A DNA stretch of 7,185 nt from Bryobacteraceae bacterium. Lineage in GTDB: Bacteria; Acidobacteriota; Terriglobia; Bryobacterales; Bryobacteraceae. How positions within the stretch are numbered: the stretch's first letter is position 1; each line of letters opens with the position of its first letter. Made by a program: the position numbers and the translations under genes. The stretch is taken from the NCBI GenBank assembly GCA_019686145.1, contig JADGHK010000112.1, positions 1-7,185 on the forward strand, read 5' to 3'. Under the pieces are notes generated by a model. The model saw only the letters and a program-made list of their open reading frames with translations, was not told where the DNA came from and made no database searches. Below are positions 1 through 6,048 of the stretch, in pieces.

Positions 1-278
1 CTGATGGCCCGCATCTCCGCGCCCGCCCACCCGCTGTAGCTGACGCGCTGGTACATGTCCAGCCACAGCTTATCGATAGCGGATGGATCGCGGCCGAGGA
101 GCACGGGCGCCAGAGATCGGTGGATTACCTCTTCGGCGGCGTGCGGCGACGGGTAGGTCTCTCCTAATCCCGTCAGTCCCTCGTCTGTGTGGATGCGGAT
201 CCACATCCACTGAATCGGTCCCGCGTGGACGGTGATTCCACGCTCCATCGTGATGGTTTCGATCGAAGTGATGCGCAT
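1..278 (-). CDS. Mandelate racemase / enolase superfamily enzyme, N-terminal part (cut by window edge)
   Basis: Only the first 92 codons are present; the gene continues past base 1. The translation begins MRITSIETITMERG and contains WMWIRIHTDEGLTGLGETYP (24-43), HAAEEVIHRSLAPVLLGRDP and a helix through KLWLDMYQRV, which is the N-terminal capping domain of the enolase superfamily. The catalytic barrel with its metal ligands and Lys/His bases lies outside the window, so racemase, cycloisomerase and sugar-acid dehydratase remain open; the neighbouring sugar-acid transporter makes a dehydratase of the galactonate type attractive, as inference. ATG at 278 is the only reasonable start after the transporter's TAA, but the upstream AAGAG is a weak ribosome binding site. 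The 27-nt gap suggests co-transcription with the transporter. Confidence 0.88.
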   Translation of the reverse strand, partial: MRITSIETITMERGITVHAGPIQWMWIRIHTDEGLTGLGETYPSPHAAEEVIHRSLAPVLLGRDPSAIDKLWLDMYQRVSYSGWAGAEMRAI

Positions 279-305
279 CGTCGTCTCTTGTGCCTGGGCG
301 CCGGC

Positions 306-1571
306 TTATGCCTGCATGCGGATCGGTCTCATGTCCCTGAGCATAAGGTGCACCACCGCAAATGCGATCAGGTGAAACGTGCCCATGATCAGAAACATCG
401 GCGTGTATCCGAAGTGGCTCACGATATAGCCGGGTACAACGGCGGAGAAGATGACACCGCCGATTCCCCCAAAGCATCCGCCAATCCCCGTCACGGATGC
501 CACCGCCTGGCGCGGGAATATGTCGGATGTCGTCGTGTAGAGATTGGCGGACCAGCCCTGGTGCCCCATTGTGGCGAAACAGACGAGCGCAATAGCGACG
601 GCGGGCGACTCTGCCAGCACGGCGAGGGCAGCGATTGGCATGCAGCCGGCACAAAGAATCATCGCGATTTTTCGTGCTCTCCCGTTCGGCATGCCGCGCC
701 GGATCAGGTATCCGGAAATCCATCCTCCTCCCACGCTGCCGAAATCGGCCATCAGGTAGACGACCGGCAGCGCCCACCCGATCTCTTCAAGGCGGAAGTG
801 GCGCTCGTTGAAGAGGTAGCGCGGCAGCCAGTAAAGGTAGAACCACCAGACGGGGTCGGTGAAGAATTTCGCCAGCGCGAAACCCCAGGTTTCCCGGTAC
901 TTCAGAGCATCTTTCCAGCCGACCTTCGGCTCCTGCGCTTCGGCTTCTCCATCGCCGTAGATGTACTCAAGTTCGGCTTTGTTCACGCCCGGATGCCGCT
1001 TCGGCAGGTGATAGAACTTCAGCCACAGGATCAGCCAGACAAAACCGGTTGATGCGGTGATCAGAAAGCAGAAGCGCCAGCCGAGCGCAAGCGTCATCCA
1101 TGCAAAGACCGGAGGCCCGACCATGGAAGCAACGTTCGAGCCCGCATTAAAGATGCCTGTGGCGAAAGCCCGGTCCTTCTTAGGGAACCACTCCGCCACG
1201 CCCTTTATGGCAGCGGGGAAATTTCCTGACTCTCCCAGGCCGAGCATTCCCCGCCACAAGCCAAGCTGTGCCGGGGTCTGAGCCAGCGCGTGCAGACCTG
1301 CAGCCAGCGACCACCACGCGACCGACACAGCATACCCGATCTTGGTCCCGAAGCGGTCGATGAACTTCCCCATCATCAGGAAGCCGGCGGTGTATGTGAT
1401 CTGAAAAGCCGCGTTGATGTTGCCGTATGCCGCGTCGCCGATGCCCATTTCCGAGCTGATCACGGAATTGAGCACGGAGAAAACGATGCGGTCGAGATAG
1501 TTGATGGTAGTAGCAAAGAAGAAGAATGCCAGCATCCACCACCGGATGCTTGTAGGACCTCGATCAACCAC
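306..1571 (-). CDS. MFS transporter, anion:cation symporter (ACS) family, probable sugar-acid uptake
   Basis: A 421-residue inner-membrane protein with about twelve hydrophobic helices in two six-helix halves around a charged central loop (about 186-222). Family marks include TTINYLDR in the first helix (21-28), the loop 2-3 motif GKFIDRFGTKIGY (68-80), and RGMLGLGESGNFPAAIKGVAEWFP followed by FNAGSNVASMVGPP (107-154), a pattern typical of hexuronate, glucarate and galactonate carriers such as ExuT and GudP. Import of a carboxylated sugar with protons is therefore likely, but the exact substrate cannot be told. The start is GTG 1571, with only a weak AGGA 12 nt upstream; ATG at codon 13 (1535) is an alternative, but it would shorten the cytoplasmic N-terminus to nothing. 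The stop is TAA. The enolase-superfamily gene begins 27 nt downstream, the usual pairing of a transporter with its catabolic enzyme. Confidence 0.9.
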   Translation of the reverse strand: MVDRGPTSIRWWMLAFFFFATTINYLDRIVFSVLNSVISSEMGIGDAAYGNINAAFQITYTAGFLMMGKFIDRFGTKIGYAVSVAWWSLAAGLHALAQTPAQLGLWRGMLGLGESGNFPAAIKGVAEWFPKKDRAFATGIFNAGSNVASMVGPPVFAWMTLALGWRFCFLITASTGFVWLILWLKFYHLPKRHPGVNKAELEYIYGDGEAEAQEPKVGWKDALKYRETWGFALAKFFTDPVWWFYLYWLPRYLFNERHFRLEEIGWALPVVYLMADFGSVGGGWISGYLIRRGMPNGRARKIAMILCAGCMPIAALAVLAESPAVAIALVCFATMGHQGWSANLYTTTSDIFPRQAVASVTGIGGCFGGIGGVIFSAVVPGYIVSHFGYTPMFLIMGTFHLIAFAVVHLMLRDMRPIRMQA

Positions 1572-1577
1572 CCGGCG

Positions 1578-1583
1578 ATTATA
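1578..1583 (-). promoter_or_regulatory. Possible -10 box (TATAAT) upstream of the transporter
   Basis: A perfect TATAAT sits in the 36-nt gap between the regulator and the transporter, the longest gap in the window. No recognisable TTGACA-like -35 lies 16-18 nt upstream (the hexamer at 17 nt is CACGCG) and there is no extended TG motif. Seven bases downstream is the G of the transporter's GTG start, so a transcript from here would be nearly or fully leaderless. A chance match is quite possible. Confidence 0.3.
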
Positions 1584-1607
1584 TCCTGCCGTTGCCCGCC
1601 CGCGTGC

Positions 1608-2336
1608 CTACCAGTTGGTTTCCTCGCGAATCGTCCCCGCGAGCCGCTTGCTGACCACGACCTCCATGCCGTTTGACATGTGCAGGAGCCAGCGCTTGCT
1701 GCTGAGCGGAGAGATGCGGCGGATATGGTCTGTGTTGATGATGGTCTTCCTGTGAATCCGGCGGAACGGCGGGCAGCTCAGGCGCTCTTCGAGTGAGCGC
1801 AGCGAATGATTGGCGTAGTAGCGGCTGCCGGACGTGATGATGTACACGACTTCTCCTTCCGCCTGGAAAGCAATGACTTCATTGGGCTCCAGCAGATGCA
1901 GGTCATTGCCCTGCCGTCCCACGATTTTTCGTGGGGAATCAGGAGGACGGGCAGGCGCGGTCTGCGTGCGCAGCCCTCCGATCTGCGTTCGCACCTTCTC
2001 CAGGGCGGCTGCCAGCCTCTCCTTCCTTACCGGCTTGAGGAGGTAGTCGACGGCGCCGACCTGAAACGCTTCGAGGGCATGCTCATGGAACGCGGTGACG
2101 TACACGATGAGCGGCAGCATACGCCCGTGCAGTTCACGAGCAACAGAGAAGCCGTCGGCCTCCGGCATCTGGAGATCGAGGAACACGACATCCGGCTGAA
2201 GGCGGCGGATCCGTTCAATCGCATCCGCGCCCGTCGCCGCCTCCCCAAGCAGGCGCACGTCGGGGAACTCTTCCAGTTGCTCTCGCAAGACCTGCCGGGC
2301 GATCGGCTCGTCATCCACGATGAGAGCCGTGATCAC
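1608..2336 (-). CDS. LytTR-family response regulator
   Basis: DNA-binding regulator of 242 residues, the partner of the kinase just upstream. The receiver domain (about 1-120) has the acidic pair Asp8-Asp9 in LIVDDEP, the phosphoacceptor Asp54 in VFLDLQMPEADG, Thr81 in VTAF and Lys101 in LLKPV. A proline-rich linker (about 126-135) leads to the LytTR DNA-binding domain (about 136-240), with ANHSLRSLEERL and the typical FRRIHRKTIINTDHI (191-205). The start is GTG 2336: it has GGAGG seven nt upstream, overlaps the kinase stop as GTGA, and places the protein start directly before the receiver strand. The longer in-frame opening to 2435 is only kinase coding sequence read in another frame. LytTR proteins usually bind pairs of short direct repeats in promoters. 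I saw none in the 36 nt before the transporter, so its targets are not evident from this window. Confidence 0.93.
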   Translation of the reverse strand: MITALIVDDEPIARQVLREQLEEFPDVRLLGEAATGADAIERIRRLQPDVVFLDLQMPEADGFSVARELHGRMLPLIVYVTAFHEHALEAFQVGAVDYLLKPVRKERLAAALEKVRTQIGGLRTQTAPARPPDSPRKIVGRQGNDLHLLEPNEVIAFQAEGEVVYIITSGSRYYANHSLRSLEERLSCPPFRRIHRKTIINTDHIRRISPLSSKRWLLHMSNGMEVVVSKRLAGTIREETNW

Positions 2337-4219
2337 AGCGCCACCTCCACAGACTTGCTCGCGGGCACCAGGAACCCTACGGAGGTTCCCTCCGGTGAAG
2401 ACTGGATGTCGAGGCGTCCCTCCGGCCCGTAACAAAGCCGCAGCCGGCGCCGCACATTCTCCAATCCAACGCCTCTCTTCTCGTCCGTGAAGCCCTTGCC
2501 CGAATCGACCACCCGGATGCGAAGCCCTTCCGGCTCGTGGTAGGCCTCCACGCGAACAAAACCGCCTTCCGCTTGCGTAGCGACACCGTGTTTGACCGCA
2601 TTCTCTACCAGGGGCTCGACTGAGAGAACGGGGATCGGCGTGCGAAGCGCCTCCTCGGCGACGTTGATCTCGGTGCGCAGTTTGGGGCCCAGGCGCAGCG
2701 CCTCGATTTCGAGATACGCCTTGACGATTTTCAACTCCTCCTCGAGAGCAATATAACTGCGATCCGTCTGCAGGAAGTAGCGAAAGATGTCGGCCAGGTT
2801 CAGGACCGTGCGGCGCGCTCCAGTCGCGTTCCGCGGAATGACTCCGTACAGCGTATTGAGCGCGTTGAAGAGAAAGTGCGGGTGGATCTGTGACTGCAGG
2901 GCGCGAAGCTCCGCCTGAGTGACAAGGCGTCGCAGTTCCGATTCGCGAAACCGTTCGGTTTGGTCGACGATCTCCCTGCTGAGCCGGGCCAGCGCCTGCA
3001 GGTCCTCGCTCAGATAACGGCGGCCTCCCTGACGCCGTCCAAGGAGAAGGAAGCGGCTGTCTCCGTAGGACGGACGGAGAGGGACGACCGCTTCGATGCC
3101 CCTTTCCGCCAGCAGATCCCGGCAGTGCGCAGGCAGATCCGCACTCAGAAGAGGGAAATGCAGGTCGAGCGCAAGCAGGCTGCCGCTGATGTCGCTCGCC
3201 GGCACGATCTCGGCATCGATGAATCGCGCAACGCGGGATTCCGCAGCCTTGAGATAGGCAGCTTCATCCTTTGTGGCTGCCGCATCGATTCGAAGTCCCT
3301 CCAGGACTTTCTCCAGATCGGGCCGTTGAAAGATGATCCGGGTCAGCGCGGCTTGAAGACGCGTGCGCAGCACGGCAAAGAGCACAAAAGTCATGCACGC
3401 GCCGACCATCAGCATCCCCTCGCTGAAGGGGTCGCCGGCCACGCTGTCGCCCAGAACCTTTGCGGTCCGGATGGCTCCAAACGTCAGCAGGGCCGCCAGC
3501 AGGATGTTGGCGAGGAAGCGCAGAAACGCATCGAGGAGCACGAACCGGTAATCCTGCAGCAGGACGAACAAGGCGAGTGGGATGCTGGCGTGATGCAGGA
3601 GCAGCTCGAGAGGCCAGGGATGATCGAAGGTCCTCGCGTCGAAGTGAACGAACGACATCGCAAAGAGAAACAGCGACATCGTACCGAGCACGCGTGAGAG
3701 CACCTGCTTGCGGTCGCTTCGGCCGGATCTGGCAATCAGATGGATCGCCGAAAGCACGGTCAGGACGCCGAAACCGATCGTGATCAGCGTCAGCGCCAGG
3801 CGGTGGCTCTGCGGACGCGATATCAGAAGCTCGCTTCCATGGACGGCAACGGCGAGGATGCTTAGCAGATACCCTGCCACGACGATGTAGCGGTGACGTC
3901 CGGCGGGAGAAAGGTGCAAGAGCACCGCTGGCAGGAGGCTCAGCGCGGAAGCGCTCAAAAAGACCAGGAAACTGTTGGGATTGCCCTCACGCGCAAGGAC
4001 CGCGATCACAGCGAGGGAGCTAAAGTGCCAGGAGAAAGCGAACAGAGCCGCGATCAGAGAGAGTCGGCTGCTTCTAAGACGGGCTCCGGCGCGATCGCGC
4101 AGAAGCAGGTAGATGAAAATGCCGAAAATCAGCGCGCCGACGGAATGCCCGATCGTGTTGACGAGCAGGGGCTCGTGGACAGTCAGCGTATCGAGACTGG
4201 CCGAGACGCTATGAATCAC
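2333..4219 (-). CDS. Multi-pass membrane sensor histidine kinase, LytS class
   Basis: Inner-membrane kinase of 628 residues that should autophosphorylate and pass phosphate to the regulator encoded directly downstream. Residues about 18-285 hold roughly eight or nine hydrophobic segments (for example 18-40, 52-75, 80-102, 110-130, 141-162, 205-221, 228-250 and 266-285), a membrane sensor I do not recognise by family. About 315-415 is a soluble region that could be GAF-like (weak call). The His_kinase segment LQSQIHPHFLFNALNTL (441-457) carries the expected phosphoacceptor His448. The ATP-binding domain has the N box EPLVENAVKHG (535-545), the G1 box VVDSGKGF (570-577) and the G2 box GVGLENVRRRL (583-593). 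The start is GTG at 4219, supported by AGGA seven nt upstream and by the 3-nt gap from the hydrolase stop. The TGA stop overlaps the regulator's GTG (GTGA, 2336-2333). The signal sensed is unknown. Confidence 0.9.
   Translation of the reverse strand: MIHSVSASLDTLTVHEPLLVNTIGHSVGALIFGIFIYLLLRDRAGARLRSSRLSLIAALFAFSWHFSSLAVIAVLAREGNPNSFLVFLSASALSLLPAVLLHLSPAGRHRYIVVAGYLLSILAVAVHGSELLISRPQSHRLALTLITIGFGVLTVLSAIHLIARSGRSDRKQVLSRVLGTMSLFLFAMSFVHFDARTFDHPWPLELLLHHASIPLALFVLLQDYRFVLLDAFLRFLANILLAALLTFGAIRTAKVLGDSVAGDPFSEGMLMVGACMTFVLFAVLRTRLQAALTRIIFQRPDLEKVLEGLRIDAAATKDEAAYLKAAESRVARFIDAEIVPASDISGSLLALDLHFPLLSADLPAHCRDLLAERGIEAVVPLRPSYGDSRFLLLGRRQGGRRYLSEDLQALARLSREIVDQTERFRESELRRLVTQAELRALQSQIHPHFLFNALNTLYGVIPRNATGARRTVLNLADIFRYFLQTDRSYIALEEELKIVKAYLEIEALRLGPKLRTEINVAEEALRTPIPVLSVEPLVENAVKHGVATQAEGGFVRVEAYHEPEGLRIRVVDSGKGFTDEKRGVGLENVRRRLRLCYGPEGRLDIQSSPEGTSVGFLVPASKSVEVAL
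2344..2348 (-). promoter_or_regulatory. Ribosome binding site of the response regulator
   Basis: A full GGAGG with a seven-base spacer (TGGCGCT) before GTG 2336, located inside the kinase's 3' end. It settles the regulator's start and allows initiation by ribosomes finishing the kinase. Confidence 0.75.
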
Positions 4220-4222
4220 TCG

Positions 4223-5077
4223 CTAATCCTGCGGGATCGCCCACCGCTCCCCGCATTGGAACACCTTGAATCTCTGCCGGGGGCGGGAGAAGAGCATGTG
4301 ATCGATAAAGCAGTTCACGTCGACGGTGTCGAACGTGAACATGTCGTAGTGCATGGGAACAAGCCACTCGGCGCGGATATCCTCTGCAAGCTGCGCTGCC
4401 TCTTCGATCGAAAAATTGCCGGGCACGCCGCGCTTCGGGTCCCGCCCGTTAATCGGCAGGAGCGCAACCGAGATCCTGTGCGGACGAAGCCGCTCGACCA
4501 GGCCGTCATAGGGGACGCAGTCGCCGGAATGATAGATTGTCCAGGGGCCGAAGTGCATGAGGTAGCCGAGATACGGATGGCCGTCCAGCGGTTTGAAGTC
4601 CAGCCGTTCGTGTGCGGAGGGAATCGCTTCAATCCGGCAGGATTCACCGTACTTCGAGTATTCCACCGGCAGGTCCTCGTCGGTCGTCGTCATCCTGACG
4701 TAGTCGACTCCCAGCGCGTGTGCGTATCCTGCGGCGCTTTTGGGCAGAACCAGCCGCGCCTGCCGCGACGCTTTGAGCATGGACAGGATCGAGGCTACAT
4801 CCAGATGGCTGCCATGCCGGTGCGTACTTAAGATCATGTCGGCATTGCGCACCTGCCATCCGCGGAGAGGCGAAGCGGTGATGCGAATGCGGGGCTGGTC
4901 GGTATTCTTGTACTTCAGTGTCTGGTATTCGGAGAGGTAGGGGTCAATGTAGAAGACAATCTGCCGGTATTTAATGACAAAACCGCTCTGGCCAAGCCAC
5001 CACAGGGTTGGCGTCGGAGCCTCCGTCGCGTCTATTTCTGCAAGCAATTCCTGTCCTCTTCGTACCGGTTGGATCAT
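4223..5077 (-). CDS. UlaG-like metallo-beta-lactamase-fold hydrolase with altered metal motif
   Basis: A 284-residue cytoplasmic protein with no signal peptide, of the COG2220-type MBL group that includes UlaG (L-ascorbate-6-phosphate lactonase). Fold markers in order: LWWLGQSGFVIKY (25-37), IDPYLSE (44-50), the metal motif THRHGSHLD (85-93), SAHE with His156, IYHSGD with Asp186, and VPMHYD with His243. The usual family motif is HxHxDH; here the codon is AGC, giving Ser90 where a metal-binding Asp is expected, while the His ligands and Asp93 are present. The substrate cannot be read from sequence; it could be a lactonase, a phosphodiesterase-like hydrolase or an enzyme with changed metal use. 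The start is ATG 5077 because it has GGAG five nt upstream and overlaps the sua5 stop. The kinase gene begins 3 nt after the TAG stop. Confidence 0.85.
   Translation of the reverse strand: MIQPVRRGQELLAEIDATEAPTPTLWWLGQSGFVIKYRQIVFYIDPYLSEYQTLKYKNTDQPRIRITASPLRGWQVRNADMILSTHRHGSHLDVASILSMLKASRQARLVLPKSAAGYAHALGVDYVRMTTTDEDLPVEYSKYGESCRIEAIPSAHERLDFKPLDGHPYLGYLMHFGPWTIYHSGDCVPYDGLVERLRPHRISVALLPINGRDPKRGVPGNFSIEEAAQLAEDIRAEWLVPMHYDMFTFDTVDVNCFIDHMLFSRPRQRFKVFQCGERWAIPQD
4227..4230 (-). promoter_or_regulatory. Ribosome binding site of the histidine kinase
   Basis: AGGA lies seven nt upstream of GTG 4219 and overlaps the last codons of the MBL gene. It supports the GTG start, because no ATG occurs in frame until well inside the membrane region. 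Confidence 0.55.
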
Positions 5078-6030
5078 TTCTTCTCCAAGCTTGAGGCGGA
5101 AACAGGGGCCGCGGCTGCCCGCGTCAGACGGTCCCGCACGGCGTGCCACGCTTCTCCCTCGGGCGGCGTCTCCACGGCAATCCAGTCCCATCCTTCGGCG
5201 TCCAGCCGGTGCAACGTGTCGTAGAGAACGGCTGCGTACCTCGAGGGTTCGGACGGCATCTTCACACCGCCCGCTGCGGGGGCCGGTTGCCGGAACCAGA
5301 CATAGGCGCCGCGGCCCGGCGGCAGCGATCCGTCCGACACCAGCACGAGTCTGGTCGATGGGCTGTAGTGCCGCGGATGCAGGCCGGGTGACATGTGCGC
5401 AGTTCCGGGTTGCGCCAGCGTCTCCACCGGACCAATCACTTCCTGAATCTGAGACCTGGACACTGCTCCCGGCCGCAATAGAACGCTCCGGTTGCCGGCT
5501 AGCGAAAGAACGGTCGACTCGATGCCTACTGTCGCCGGTCCGCCGTCCAGCACCATATCGACGCCATCGCCAAGCCCCGCAAGCACGTGAGCCGCAGACG
5601 TCGGCGAAAGCTGCGTAAAAGGATTTGCGCTGGGAGCGGCAATGGGTACCTGAGCCGTGCGAAGCAGTTCGAGGGCCATCGGGTGAGCCGGCATCCGCAC
5701 GCCGATCGTCGGCAGTCCAGACGTAACGTTATCCGGCACCACTGGCTGCTTTTCGAGAACCAGAGTGAGCGGACCGGGCCAGAACCTCTCAGCCAGCATC
5801 TGCGCCTTCTCAGGCCACGACCGTACGAGGCTCCGCGCCATCTCAATGGATTCGACGTGGACAATCAACGGACTGGTTGCCGGCCTTCCCTTGACCTTAT
5901 AGATCCGCGCGACAGCCTGAGGGTTCAGCGCATTTGCGCCCAACCCGTAAACCGTTTCGGTCGGAAAAGCGACGAGCTTGCCCTCCCGGATGAGCTGAGC
6001 GGCTCTCTCGATGTCGCTCTTGCCTCCCAT
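5074..6030 (-). CDS. L-threonylcarbamoyladenylate synthase, long Sua5 type
   Basis: Uses L-threonine, bicarbonate and ATP to make threonylcarbamoyl-AMP, the donor for the t6A37 modification of ANN-decoding tRNAs; TsaD and its partners complete the transfer. The N-terminal YrdC domain (about residues 5-200 from ATG 6030) shows FPTETVYGLGANALN near 22, the substrate-binding KGRPATSPL near 47 and SANPF near 134. A linker SPGLHPRHYSP at about 214-224 and a C-terminal Sua5 domain (RYAAVLYDTLHRL...ETPPEGEAWHAVRDRL, about 264-302) make it the Sua5 form, not the short TsaC form. The start is uncertain: ATG at 6030 has GGAG 12 nt upstream, while TTG at 6048, directly after the prfB stop, would add six residues (MEHRSQ) and has no ribosome binding site. 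The TGA stop overlaps the next gene's ATG (ATGA, 5077-5074), which suggests translational coupling. Family and activity are secure; the symbol (sua5, tsaC or ywlC) varies between databases. Confidence 0.93.
   Translation of the reverse strand: MGGKSDIERAAQLIREGKLVAFPTETVYGLGANALNPQAVARIYKVKGRPATSPLIVHVESIEMARSLVRSWPEKAQMLAERFWPGPLTLVLEKQPVVPDNVTSGLPTIGVRMPAHPMALELLRTAQVPIAAPSANPFTQLSPTSAAHVLAGLGDGVDMVLDGGPATVGIESTVLSLAGNRSVLLRPGAVSRSQIQEVIGPVETLAQPGTAHMSPGLHPRHYSPSTRLVLVSDGSLPPGRGAYVWFRQPAPAAGGVKMPSEPSRYAAVLYDTLHRLDAEGWDWIAVETPPEGEAWHAVRDRLTRAAAAPVSASSLEKK
5083..5086 (-). promoter_or_regulatory. Ribosome binding site of the MBL hydrolase
   Basis: GGAG followed by AAGAA and then ATG on the minus strand, lying inside the last codons of sua5. 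It fixes the hydrolase start at 5077 and argues against the longer upstream reading frame to 5191. Confidence 0.7.
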
Positions 6031-6048
6031 CTGGCTGCGATGCTCCAA

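Noticed and set aside
189..1052. 287-codon plus-strand reading frame
   Set aside because: It is antisense to the transporter and the enolase-family start, both well supported; there are no motifs and no ribosome binding site of note.
1572..1607. Intrinsic terminator or LytTR repeat pair in the gap before the transporter
   Set aside because: No GC-rich stem followed by a T-run, and no pair of similar 9-nt repeats, can be seen in these 36 bases.
2371..2394. Two mutually exclusive small hairpins (GGAACC/GGTTCC and CGGAGG/CCTCCG) near the kinase 3' end
   Set aside because: The stems are only six bases each and fall on the conserved EGTSVGF codons of the ATP-binding domain, so coding constraint explains them; there is no U-run for a terminator.
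2337..2435. N-terminal extension of the response regulator to 2435
   Set aside because: It overlaps the conserved end of the kinase in another frame; GTG 2336 with GGAGG is directly before the receiver domain.
2960..3697. 245-codon plus-strand reading frame
   Set aside because: It is antisense to the kinase; the Gln/Arg-rich translation is typical of a reversed reading of a hydrophobic gene.
3893..4831. 312-codon plus-strand reading frame
   Set aside because: It lies antisense to the kinase and hydrolase, its composition is low in hydrophobic patterning, and no domain is recognisable. Such shadows are expected in GC-rich coding DNA.
5078..5191. N-terminal extension of the MBL hydrolase to 5191
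   Set aside because: The added 38 residues are Arg- and Gly-rich antiframe sequence over sua5; ATG 5077 has a good ribosome binding site and the protein fold begins after it.
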